A stretch of 64,000 bases of DNA, taken from NCBI RefSeq assembly GCF_016892625.1, contig NZ_JAFEMW010000001.1:1116001-1180000 (forward strand), written 5' to 3'. Shown piece by piece: positions 51,266 through 59,226 of this stretch; position 1 is the stretch's first letter, and each line of letters starts with the position of its first letter. Origin of the DNA: Brevibacterium sp. RIT 803. GTDB lineage: Bacteria > Actinomycetota > Actinomycetes > Actinomycetales > Brevibacteriaceae. The notes beneath the pieces were generated by a model. It did no database searches, was not told the DNA's origin, and saw only the letters and a program-made list of their open reading frames with translations. A program made the position numbers and the translations under genes.

Positions 51266-51588
51266 GCGTTCCTCCTGCCCGGGGCCCGGTCGAGCCGGAC
51301 GAATGTGCATGTTGCTTCAATTGTATGTGCCGGACGCTGAACCGAGAGCGCCTCTCGGCGGTAGGCCGCTCGAAGCGGCTGAATTTGGAGCCCGGGGCTT
51401 CAGATCCAGCGTCCGGTGGCCACGAAGGCCACCCACAACGATACTCGCTCACGCTCATGAGTCCACCGCCGAGGCGGGTGAACGAGAGTTGAAAATCTCA
51501 CAGTCTGCGTACGTGGCCCAGTTCCATCTCGGAGGACGAGCCCTCGTATCAGCGAGGCGGCCGGAACGTCAGTCAGGAGGTGAGACTG
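51266..51588. promoter_or_regulatory. Non-coding region upstream of the DUF47-PiT operon
   Basis: The 323 bases hold no gene. On the minus strand a near-consensus -10, TACAAT, lies at 51320-51325, about 55 bases before the DUF47 start. Further up, at 51473-51494, the minus strand reads TTTCAACTCTC followed by GTTCACCCGCC, which fits an 11-bp PHO-box pair. It is about 150 bases from that -10, so its role is doubtful. A GC-rich inverted repeat GCCGCTCGAAGCGGC lies near 51371. Confidence 0.45.
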
Positions 51589-52176
51589 TCAGTCCAGTCC
51601 GCCGTGACGGTGGGAGATGGCGGCGTCTTTGAGGTCCTTCGCGAACTGGCGCAGCCGCGTGGCGGTCTCGGAGCTGTCGGTGCCTTCGGCACACATGCCG
51701 ACGAACGCTGCGGCCCGGAGGAGGGCGATGACGACGTCCCCGCGGAAGGCTCCAGCGAGGATCTCATCAATGGCACGGGCAACCTCGTCGGGGCCCGCGG
51801 GAAGCTCGACGCCGGCAAGGATCTCATCGAGTCCGAGGCCGTCGGTCATCCTGCGCTGCCCGGCGGAGAACATGTCGGCAAGCTCACGCGGAGCGGTGAG
51901 GATCCATTCACGCAGTGCATACAGACGCCAAAGCGCTCCCGGCGCTGAGACGGCAGGTGCAGCAGACCACATCTCGGCGATGACTTCGAGACCGATGTCG
52001 TCGGCCAACTCCACGAACCGCTTCGTCGCGGCCTCATCGCGCCGTCCGAGCGAGTCTCCGAGCAGAAGTGCGGCGGTCGCGTGAGAGGTCTCTGATCTGG
52101 TCACTGGGTCATTCGAGGCACTGACCGAATCGGGATCGGCCAGGGGTATCGGGCGGTGAAAGCGTGGCTGTGTCAT
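51589..52176 (-). CDS. Conserved hypothetical actinobacterial protein
   Basis: The 195-residue protein is soluble, acidic and mostly helical. Central text ATAALLLGDSLGRRDEAATK, then PGALWRLYALREWILTAPRELA looks like a family block. I recall similar unnamed actinobacterial proteins but cannot give a name or function. TAGAAT lies nine bases before ATG 52176, so the message is nearly leaderless. It diverges from an EcsC-like gene. No membrane segment, signal or catalytic motif is evident. Confidence 0.7.
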   Translation of the reverse strand: MTQPRFHRPIPLADPDSVSASNDPVTRSETSHATAALLLGDSLGRRDEAATKRFVELADDIGLEVIAEMWSAAPAVSAPGALWRLYALREWILTAPRELADMFSAGQRRMTDGLGLDEILAGVELPAGPDEVARAIDEILAGAFRGDVVIALLRAAAFVGMCAEGTDSSETATRLRQFAKDLKDAAISHRHGGLD

Positions 52177-52225
52177 CGTCAGAGCATTCTAGTCCCCTGA
52201 TCTGACCGGCGCTCCACCATGTACG

Positions 52226-52267
52226 GGCTTTCGCCTCCCGCCGGTCAGACCAGGCTTTCGTCTCCCG
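52226..52267. repeat. Imperfect direct repeat GGCTTTCGYCTCCCG
   Basis: Two copies (52226-52240 and 52253-52267, one mismatch, 27 bases apart) are each followed by GGTCAG within a few bases. They lie in the divergent promoter region of the two flanking genes and could be an operator or a slippage product. Confidence 0.5.
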
Positions 52268-52371
52268 GTCAGGATTCATTCGTCAGGTTCACAGTGGCAA
52301 CTACTAAACTGGTGACAAATTCGGGCCTGCGACCAGCAGGTCGCGAGTGCAGACAACGAGGAGGAACTCCC

Positions 52372-53310
52372 GTGGCAAAATCATCAGTGGCGAAGAAGGG
52401 CCTGGACAAGGCGGCGAAATTCGCTGTCAACGAGGACGGGTCCCTCAACCCCCGCGCCCAGTCGATGCTGTCGAAGCTTCTGTCGGTCCAGCGCCCAGTG
52501 GCCCTTGCCTATGTGCGCAGCCTGCGTCGCCGGAATCCGGATGCGACTCCGGAAGAGCTCATCAAGATCATTCGCCGGCATTACCTCGCGCTGACCACTT
52601 CGGGTGGCGCTGCGGTCGGTGCCACCGCTGCAGTCCCGGGACTCGGCACGACAGCTGCACTCGGTGTGGCCACCGCTGAGACCGCCGGATTCCTCGAAGG
52701 CACGGCACTGTTCGCACAGGCGATCTCGGAGATCCACGGCCTTCCGGTTCAGGACTCCAAACGCGCGAATGCGCTGGTGCTGGGGCTCATGCTCGGCAAG
52801 GACGGAAAGAACCTCGTCCAGAAGTTCAGCAAGCAGTCCGGCGGCTCGGAGTCGATGTTCGGCAACTGGGGCTCTACCGTGACGAAGCAGCTCCCTGCCC
52901 CGGTCGTCGACCTGCTGGTGCGGAAGCTGCGCAAGACCTTCATCCGCAAGTTCGCCGCTCGTGCCGGTGGCTCGCTGGTCGGTCGCCTGCTGCCCTTCGG
53001 CATCGGCGCGATCATCGGCGGCGTGGTCAACGCTCAGATGGCCCGCAAGGTCGCCAATGAGTCGACCGAGGCCTTCGGCGCCGCGCCTACGATCTTCCCG
53101 CTGGAGACCGATCCTGAGTATGTCGCTCCGAAGAAGGATCGCAAGCTGCTGGCAGGCCTGAAGAACATCGCGGCTCTGCGCGGCACGATCAAGAAGAACA
53201 AGGCCATTGAGTCCGATGTCATCGACGAGGCGGCCGATGAGGATCCCACCGCACCGGATGCTCTCCCGCGCACCGACACCGGTGACGAGCGCCCTGAACT
53301 CGGAAAGTGA
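52372..53310 (+). CDS. EcsC-like membrane-associated protein
   Basis: The 312-residue protein has a basic N-terminus, VAKSSVAKKGLDKAAKF. A Gly/Ala-rich hydrophobic pair follows (SGGAAVGATAAVPGLGTTAA), then AETAGFLEGTALFAQAISEIHG. A second hydrophobic region, GGSLVGRLLPFGIGAIIGGV, precedes a charged tail. The layout of two Gly-rich membrane-associated stretches matches the EcsC/YaaH-like group of actinobacteria. Function is unknown. GAGGAGG eight bases before GTG 52372 is a strong ribosome site. The Pro/Asp/Glu-rich C-terminus may be disordered. The tRNA-Lys gene follows. Confidence 0.7.
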   Translation: MAKSSVAKKGLDKAAKFAVNEDGSLNPRAQSMLSKLLSVQRPVALAYVRSLRRRNPDATPEELIKIIRRHYLALTTSGGAAVGATAAVPGLGTTAALGVATAETAGFLEGTALFAQAISEIHGLPVQDSKRANALVLGLMLGKDGKNLVQKFSKQSGGSESMFGNWGSTVTKQLPAPVVDLLVRKLRKTFIRKFAARAGGSLVGRLLPFGIGAIIGGVVNAQMARKVANESTEAFGAAPTIFPLETDPEYVAPKKDRKLLAGLKNIAALRGTIKKNKAIESDVIDEAADEDPTAPDALPRTDTGDERPELGK

Positions 53311-53435
53311 TCAGCGGGTGAAGCCGACCGGTTGCCACCGCTAACCGGTTTGAGTATTCGGGCTCCTTACCTCTAATATTATTGAGTCTCCAACAACTCC
53401 GGTGTGACGCTTGTCCACGCGGCTGAGTTGGGGCG

Positions 53436-53508
<73 letters not shown>

Positions 53509-53515
53509 CCCACAT

Positions 53516-53564
53516 GCGAAAGCCCCGCAATCCCAGTAGACATCAGGGATTGCGGGGCTTTCGC
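53516..53564 (+). terminator. Terminator of tRNA-Lys (19-bp stem)
   Basis: GCGAAAGCCCCGCAATCCC pairs perfectly with 53546-53564 across an 11-base loop. The stem closes with CTTTCGC. It begins seven bases after the tRNA. Confidence 0.85.
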
Positions 53565-53780
53565 TTCTCTCAGTCGGATGAGATCTTCTGCGGTCCAGCA
53601 GATCTCTGGCGTGAAATCCTCTGCGCGAACTCCGGCTCCCGGCGCGCGGCGCCCAGGCAGATGAGCTCGAGTCCAGGACTGGTCGGTCGCACGAGGTCAG
53701 ACACCGCTGCATGGATCAGCCCGGAATTTTACCATCGAGTCAGCGAATCGGACGTGAAGCTGCCGACACCAAATGTTCAC

Positions 53781-54032
53781 TTACCGTTCAAGGCGGCCGC
53801 CGAACGCCTGCTCAACTGGAATACTTCCGTCCTGCCATGGGGTGAGGACCCAGGCGACGAGATAGGCGCCGATCCCCAGGACCGGAAGCAGGAACGAGAT
53901 GAGGACCAGCAGGCGCATCAGCCACACGTTCATCCCTGTGGCCTCGGCGAGACCGGCGGCAATACCGCCGAGAATCCGGTCAGGACCGCGACGGAAACCA
54001 ACTTTGCGAATGGAATCAAATAGTTTTCTCAT
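53781..54032 (-). CDS. PspC-domain protein
   Basis: The 83-residue protein has the PspC motif FRRGPDRILGGIAAGLAEATG, followed by two membrane helices (WLMRLLVLISFLLPVLGIGAY). It ends with a short polar tail. PspC proteins take part in envelope-stress responses. ATG 54032 is preceded at seven bases by TACTGT, so it is probably leaderless. A longer upstream reading lacks any start signal. It diverges from the small membrane protein/PH-MarR pair. Confidence 0.87.
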   Translation of the reverse strand: MRKLFDSIRKVGFRRGPDRILGGIAAGLAEATGMNVWLMRLLVLISFLLPVLGIGAYLVAWVLTPWQDGSIPVEQAFGGRLER

Positions 54033-54039
54033 ACCCTCA

Positions 54040-54045
54040 ACAGTA
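54040..54045 (-). promoter_or_regulatory. -10 element TACTGT of a leaderless pspC-like gene
   Basis: TACTGT is followed by seven bases, TGAGGGT, and the ATG. GAGGG lies too close to the ATG (one base) to act as a normal ribosome site. Confidence 0.45.
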
Positions 54046-54304
54046 CGCAGATTTCGCTGCCTGCACAGGGGTGCTGACCGTCTAACCGGACTGAGGGAAA
54101 CCGGAATGGCATCCGAGGGGGCGCTGGCAGGGGAACGGTCACCTCGGCGGCGATGTGATTGCAATTCTCGGTATATGAGATGACGATCACAGGTTTTGGG
54201 CGCGCCTACTCCGAGGCACCCAGCAAGGGCGGTTACGATTAACGGGTTGTGCAACCAATTGTCCGCATCCGCCTTCCCAGCGACGCGGCAAAGAGGAGTC
54301 CATT

Positions 54305-54469
54305 GTGAAGTGGGTAAAAAAGGCCGTCCTCACGCTCGTCGTCATATTTGTGGCGTTCTATCTGTTCAGTCGGCCAGAAGATTCAGCCGATGCAGTGCGG
54401 AACGCGTTCGAGGCAGTGGGAACCGGTGTCGGCTCATTGGTCACTTTCTTCACTACTCTGTCCTCGTAA
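54305..54469 (+). CDS. 54-residue single-span membrane protein
   Basis: The translated product starts MKWVKKAVLTLVVIFVAFYL and continues FSRPEDSADAVRNAFEAVGT, then GVGSLVTFFTTLSS. A basic head is followed by one helix (about 7-22), then an amphipathic region with an acidic patch and a second weakly hydrophobic stretch. AGGAG six bases before GTG 54305 is a clear ribosome site. TACGAT at 54234-54239 could be its -10. It precedes the PH-domain/MarR gene by 21 bases and is probably in the same operon. Function is unknown. Confidence 0.75.
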   Translation: MKWVKKAVLTLVVIFVAFYLFSRPEDSADAVRNAFEAVGTGVGSLVTFFTTLSS

Positions 54470-54490
54470 TCGCGCCGGAAGCAGCCTGAC

Positions 54491-55819
54491 GTGTTCAGGG
54501 GACTGATCGATCCGAGGGTCGAAAATCACCTCATCGCCGAAGAAGGTGAGCTCATTGTCGACGAAGTACGTCGCCATTTCCTCGCCTTCGTCGCCCCCTC
54601 GCTCATCATTGCGCTTGGATTGGCCGTCGCAGCCATCAGCTTCGCGGTCCCAGTTGACTTCGCCCCGATCCCGCTTGGCATCGGCGCCGCCATTGCCCTG
54701 TTCGGCGTCTACCGTGCACTGTTCGTGCATATGGACCGGTTCGTCATCACGAACATGCGGGTGTTCAGAATCCACGGGCTCTTCACCCAGCACAAGGCGA
54801 CGATGCCGATGTCGCGTATTCTCGACATCTCGGTGCACAAACCGCTCATGGGTCGGATCTTCAGATACGGGCATTTCGTCTTCGAGTCAGCCGCTCAGGA
54901 CCAGGGCCTGCGCGATATCCGTTTTGTCGGACGACCGGACGAAAGGGACCTCACCATCCAGACGGTGATTCAGCGCTCCGGACTGCGTTCAGCCATCAAA
55001 TCCTTCAATGACAAGAACAAGGAGGATGACGCTGAGGAACCGGATACTGACCTGGAGACAGACGCGGACCTCCACGCCGATGTCGAGGGTGGCTCCGATT
55101 CCGACGATGCCTACGGCTACGAATACGACTACGACCGCGGCGACGGCCTCGAACCACACCCTGAGCCAGCTGTTGTCGACAGTGAGCCTCGTTTCAATGC
55201 GGGAGCGAGAACCGATGGTCACTCGACCGTGCGCACTGGGGCAGGTCCTGACGTGGACACCGGAGAGTGGTCGACCATGGAGCTCGATACCGGCCACGGC
55301 TTCAGCAAGTCCGAGGAATTCAGAATCGGCAGCGCACTGCCTGCGTTGAACGACCCTGTTGCCAGGGCTGCAAGCTCATGGGAGCTGCGGTGGCCCGAAC
55401 GCGACCGCATGCAGACGGCGACGGAGCTGATGCGTGCTCACCGACGTCTCATCTCCGACCTCGACGAGAAGCTTCGTCCCTTGGGTCTGACCTATGCCCG
55501 CTACGAGGTGCTGCTCCTCCTGTTCTTCGACCAGCAGGGCGCACTCCCTCTGGTCGAGCTCACGGACCAGCTGCAAGTTGAAGCCAGCTCGTCCTTCTCA
55601 TCGGTCAGGTGGCTCGAAGACAATGGGCTGATCGAAAGAGTCATGGAGCCCGGTGACGACGGTGAAGTCTTCGCCGAGATCACACCGCGAGGTCGGGCAC
55701 TGACCGATCGAGCCAGTCAGATCGTCGCCGATGCCCGCTTCGGTCTGGATTCGATGACCGAAGCAGAGTGTCACCAACTGACCACACTGCTGGCGCGGCA
55801 GCGTCGGTACCGGGACTAG
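54491..55819 (+). CDS. Membrane bPH2-domain protein fused to a MarR-like winged helix
   Basis: The 442-residue protein joins two unrelated modules. Residues 30-78 are two hydrophobic helices, and 82-165 a bPH2/DUF304 domain with DRFVITNMRVFRIHGLF and RYGHFVFESAAQDQGL. Residues 171-262 form a highly acidic Asp/Glu/Tyr/Gly linker. From about 290 a MarR domain begins with SSWELRWPERDRMQTATELM, then LGLTYARYEVLLLL and LVELTDQLQVEASSSFSSVR. The wing reads EPGDDGEVFAEIT, where MarR proteins normally have an Asp-Arg-Arg tip; loss of these basic residues could weaken DNA binding. An internal ATG (55277, GGAG 11 bases upstream) could also give a free 180-residue MarR protein. The start is GTG 54491. 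The stop shares CTAG with the convergent monooxygenase gene. Confidence 0.8.
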   Translation: MFRGLIDPRVENHLIAEEGELIVDEVRRHFLAFVAPSLIIALGLAVAAISFAVPVDFAPIPLGIGAAIALFGVYRALFVHMDRFVITNMRVFRIHGLFTQHKATMPMSRILDISVHKPLMGRIFRYGHFVFESAAQDQGLRDIRFVGRPDERDLTIQTVIQRSGLRSAIKSFNDKNKEDDAEEPDTDLETDADLHADVEGGSDSDDAYGYEYDYDRGDGLEPHPEPAVVDSEPRFNAGARTDGHSTVRTGAGPDVDTGEWSTMELDTGHGFSKSEEFRIGSALPALNDPVARAASSWELRWPERDRMQTATELMRAHRRLISDLDEKLRPLGLTYARYEVLLLLFFDQQGALPLVELTDQLQVEASSSFSSVRWLEDNGLIERVMEPGDDGEVFAEITPRGRALTDRASQIVADARFGLDSMTEAECHQLTTLLARQRRYRD

Positions 55820-57126
55820 GCTTCCTGCGCGGTCCGGCTCCGGCCCTCCGCCCTCCGACCCTCTGCCTTCCGGTCGATGCCATCGACTGTACGTCGAGCG
55901 AACTCCGGAGCATGTTCGGGGGTGACGCCCAAGCCGAGGATGTGCGCCGGAATCACAGTCAGCGCGGGGAACGTCTTCAGCAGCCACAGGATCGGTACTG
56001 GCGGGCGGATGACTCCGCCGTTGTGGACGACCGGCTCGATCATCCGGTGAATGCCGCCCTGCAGCAGCTCGACGGCCTTCGTCGTCAGCAATCGTCGGCG
56101 CTGGACCCGTTTGAGATCGCGGGTGGACACACTCCCTGAACGCAGGGCCTCGGCCAGAAGACGAGCCGTGGCCACACCGTCCTGAACCGCCAGGTTGACG
56201 CCGACTCCGCCCAACGGACTCATGGCATGGACGGAGTCGCCGATGCACAGCAGCCCGTCGATGAACCAGCGTTTGGCTTCGTTGCGGCGCACATCGAGGA
56301 GTTTCACGTCATCAAGCTGGAGTGCTCCGACATCGTCTGCCAGCGCAGGGAATGTCTCTGCGACCGCACGACGAAGAGACTCGATCCCCCGCTCACGGAA
56401 GCGTGCGTCCTCACCCTTCGGGATGAGACGAGCCATCTGGACGTGCCCGTCGCGCGGAATCGCGACGAACACATTGCCGCCCTTGGCTCGGGGAGCAATA
56501 GATTCGGTCAGCTGCGCCTGGGTGTCGATCCGGAACCACCATACGTCGATCGTGGACCGCAGCTCCCGCATCGACAGCTGCGCCTCGTCCCGGGCCTTCG
56601 ACCAGCGTCCGTCGGCAGCGACGACGAGTGGTGCGCGCAACTCGGTCTCACCTTCGGAAGTCTGTGCGCGGACGCCGACGACCCTGTCGTCGTCCCAGAC
56701 CAATGAGGTCATCTCGACTCCCGTCCGCAGATCGAAACCAGGTTCAGCCTCCCCCGCCTTTGCCAGCAGATTGAGGAAGTCCCACTGTGGTGCGAGCGTC
56801 ATGAACGGATGCGCTGTGTTCAGTCTGGACAGGTCGCCGAGGATGTAATCCCGACCGTCATCGCCGACAAGACTGATATTGGTCACCCTGCGGTGAGCGA
56901 TCTGCGCGAACTCGTTGTAGAGTCCGAGCTCGTCGAGGAGCCGCAGCGTTGACGGGTGGATGGTGTCACCGCGGAAATCTCTGAAGAAGTCAGTGTGCTT
57001 CTCCAGCACCACAACGCTGACGCCTCCGCGTGCCAGGAGCAGCCCGGCGACGATTCCGGCGGGCCCACCTCCGGAGATGATGCAGTCGTATTCGACATCG
57101 AACTGGTCGTGCGCGGCGTCTGTCAT
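55816..57126 (-). CDS. FAD-dependent monooxygenase (PHBH/UbiH-like)
   Basis: The 436-residue protein has the FAD Rossmann motif IISGGGPAGIVAGLLLARGG with VVVLEKH at the strand-2 end. VVAADGRWSKAR is the DG motif. CIGDSVHAMSPLGGVGVNLAVQD is the GD motif binding FAD ribitol. Substrate-binding is left to the middle sheet, so the substrate is unknown. The C-terminus is Arg/Ala-rich and probably floppy. GAGGAG seven bases before ATG 57126 supports the start. The region upstream contains a 12-base duplicated CAATGCTGAGGA and the larger repeats annotated at 57222-57326. Confidence 0.9.
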   Translation of the reverse strand: MTDAAHDQFDVEYDCIISGGGPAGIVAGLLLARGGVSVVVLEKHTDFFRDFRGDTIHPSTLRLLDELGLYNEFAQIAHRRVTNISLVGDDGRDYILGDLSRLNTAHPFMTLAPQWDFLNLLAKAGEAEPGFDLRTGVEMTSLVWDDDRVVGVRAQTSEGETELRAPLVVAADGRWSKARDEAQLSMRELRSTIDVWWFRIDTQAQLTESIAPRAKGGNVFVAIPRDGHVQMARLIPKGEDARFRERGIESLRRAVAETFPALADDVGALQLDDVKLLDVRRNEAKRWFIDGLLCIGDSVHAMSPLGGVGVNLAVQDGVATARLLAEALRSGSVSTRDLKRVQRRRLLTTKAVELLQGGIHRMIEPVVHNGGVIRPPVPILWLLKTFPALTVIPAHILGLGVTPEHAPEFARRTVDGIDRKAEGRRAEGRSRTAQEA

Positions 57127-57221
57127 GACACGCTCCTCAGCATTGTGTTCCTCAGCATTGCGGGCACAGAGTCGATGCTAGTCCACGGGCGAGTCGAAAG
57201 ACATGATGCGGCCAGACTCAG

Positions 57222-57326
57222 CACCGGTGGCTGCGAAGTGTGTTCGGATCACCGGTGGCTGCGAAGTTAAGAACTGACCGCGGGCGAGAGTCGACCGCGG
57301 GCGAGAGTCGACCGCGGGCGAGAGTC
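57222..57326. repeat. Repeat cluster: 18-bp direct repeat twice and 17-bp unit three times
   Basis: CACCGGTGGCTGCGAAGT occurs exactly at 57222-57239 and 57250-57267, 28 bases apart, and includes the palindrome CACCGGTG. Next, GACCGCGGGCGAGAGTC is repeated exactly three times head-to-tail at 57276-57292, 57293-57309 and 57310-57326. They lie between the glycosyltransferase stop and the monooxygenase start and are non-coding. Slippage or a regulatory array are both possible. Confidence 0.85.
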
Positions 57327-57331
57327 GTCTC

Positions 57332-59206
57332 TCACACCGTTCTGCGGGAAGTGCCGGAGACCTTTTCAGTGACATCGAAGCGTTCACGGTAGCGACCGGT
57401 GAGCAGACGCCATTGTGAGTGCAGCGCCGTCGATGAGTTGAAGATGAGCAGAGTCAGCGGATAGAGCAGCCACTGCAGCCAGATGGTCAGACGCCGTACC
57501 TGCGGAACATGAACCGGACGAGGCGGCAACAGCGACTTGAAGACGAGGATGGATGCGATGAGGGCGATCATGCTGACCTGCTGCACCAGACCAACCGTCA
57601 TCGGCATCCGCTCGATGAGACTGGTGACCTGGCCGGTCTGTGACGCAACGACAAAGGGGATCCACCCGCCGACGGCGATGATGACGGAGATCGAGGCCAG
57701 ACTGACATGACCCTCGAGGAGGGAGAAGAAGCGCAGGACTCCTGGCCAGAACGGTGTCCGAGCATCACCGGCGAACACTCTCACCCCCACATAGGGCACA
57801 TCGCTGGCGCCATAGGACCATCGGCTGAGCTGCTTGAACTGTGCGACCATCGTGTCCCTGAATCCGCCGGCGAGCACTGCGTCCTGATAGATCGGGACAT
57901 GGATGGGAACGACGCGATAGTCTCCATCGAAATGGAACCAGCTGCGCCAATACTGATGGCCGTCCTCGACGATGGTCCGTGTCGACCAGAACCCCATGTC
58001 GATGAGAGCGGTCAGCGGCTGCGTGTGAGAGGCGAAATTGCGCAGCGCGAGAGGACGCACCGTTGTGGTGAGATTCCAGAAGCAGTTCGCGCTCGCGACG
58101 ACACGCGACGGCGCGGGCGCCTCCCAGATGTTCGTGATGTACAGGCTGATGGGTTGGAACGAGAGGTGGGAGCGATCGGGAGCGAGCGCGTATTCGTATG
58201 CGACGGAGTCGAAATACGCCTCATGGGGTGTGTTGTCGCAATCGAGACTGGTGACGAGGACCGACTCCGGATCGATGCCGTTGGCCTTCACCCAATGAGC
58301 CAGTCTGTGCCCCGCATAGGTGATGTTCGCTCCCTTTCCTGCGATCTCTCCCGGGATCCCAGTTGGATGTTCGACGAGGACGAACGCTGCGAATCCGTCA
58401 CCGTACTCGGCTGCCAGACGTCGTGCTGTCGCAGCCATCTGTGGGCCGCCGCGTTCCTCATAGGCGAAGAACACGACGATCTTCGATGGTGAGGTCGAGG
58501 TGTGCAGGAGCGATCGGATTCCGTCGGCGACCACCTCATAGGGTTCGTTGTAGGCCGCGACGACGACAGCATGGAGCAGTGTCGAAGGGCGCGCCACCGC
58601 GCCCGGGAACTCACGCACACGGACAATGGACGCGGCATGCTCCTTGGCCTGAAACCCCGTCCAGGGATACGGTCGCGGCGGGAGCCCATCCATCGCCCGT
58701 TCGATGTCGAGCAGTCTGGCCCCCCAGTCAACCCGAGAGCTGCGCCGGTATCGCACGAAGCCGCGTGAGACGTCGACCGCACCGCGCATCGCTCGTATCA
58801 GCGTCAGACCGACGACGATGAGCACATAGACCGCCCCAGCCATCGCGTTGATGAACGGCAGGATGAACACCAGTCCGATGGCGGAGAAGCTGACGATCGC
58901 CGGCAGCGCTTCGAAGAACCGATAGGCCCGCGTGCGCGGCCCGGTGGGAAGTTCGAGTTCGGCCGATACCGGATCGGTCGCCGGCAGGGAGTCGACCGAC
59001 GACGGTGCTTGACCAGCCGAAGGTGAGGCGGTTGCCTGAGGCAAGTCGGTTGCCGATGGTGGTGAAGCCACAGCGGAATAGACGGCTGCCGAGGGCGATT
59101 CGCGATTCAATCTCACAGAGTCGATCCTGGTTGAGGATCCTGACCAGCGGTTGGTCCTGGGATGCCGGCCAGATGAACATTCGGTGCGCAACAGGGGCTC
59201 CCGCAT
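57332..59206 (-). CDS. Membrane family 2 glycosyltransferase (cellulose/hyaluronan-synthase-like)
   Basis: The protein has up to 624 residues. A Ser/Pro/Ala-rich N-terminal region of about 90 residues precedes two helices. The GT-A domain has VVVAAYNEPYEVVADG, the DxD-type LVTSLDCDNTPHE, the catalytic TIVEDGHQYW (ED), and the acceptor-site Q-x-x-R-W in QFKQLSRWSYG. Three to four C-terminal helices follow. It should add sugars processively or singly onto a lipid or cell-wall acceptor at the membrane. The start is uncertain: ATG 59206 is only 20 bases from a divergent gene. GTG 59116 has AGGATC upstream and would shorten the product by 30 residues. Confidence 0.85.
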   Translation of the reverse strand: MREPLLRTECSSGRHPRTNRWSGSSTRIDSVRLNRESPSAAVYSAVASPPSATDLPQATASPSAGQAPSSVDSLPATDPVSAELELPTGPRTRAYRFFEALPAIVSFSAIGLVFILPFINAMAGAVYVLIVVGLTLIRAMRGAVDVSRGFVRYRRSSRVDWGARLLDIERAMDGLPPRPYPWTGFQAKEHAASIVRVREFPGAVARPSTLLHAVVVAAYNEPYEVVADGIRSLLHTSTSPSKIVVFFAYEERGGPQMAATARRLAAEYGDGFAAFVLVEHPTGIPGEIAGKGANITYAGHRLAHWVKANGIDPESVLVTSLDCDNTPHEAYFDSVAYEYALAPDRSHLSFQPISLYITNIWEAPAPSRVVASANCFWNLTTTVRPLALRNFASHTQPLTALIDMGFWSTRTIVEDGHQYWRSWFHFDGDYRVVPIHVPIYQDAVLAGGFRDTMVAQFKQLSRWSYGASDVPYVGVRVFAGDARTPFWPGVLRFFSLLEGHVSLASISVIIAVGGWIPFVVASQTGQVTSLIERMPMTVGLVQQVSMIALIASILVFKSLLPPRPVHVPQVRRLTIWLQWLLYPLTLLIFNSSTALHSQWRLLTGRYRERFDVTEKVSGTSRRTV

Positions 59207-59214
59207 GCCTGCTG

Positions 59215-59220
59215 TAGCCT
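59215..59220 (+). promoter_or_regulatory. -10 element TAGCCT of a leaderless GNAT gene
   Basis: TAGCCT stands six bases before ATG 59227, with no ribosome site between. It falls within the 20 bases that separate the divergent glycosyltransferase and GNAT starts. Confidence 0.45.
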
Positions 59221-59226
59221 CGTCGT

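Noticed and set aside
57276-57326. Possible CRISPR array
   Set aside because: The three 17-bp units are directly adjacent with no spacers, and there are no cas genes in the window.
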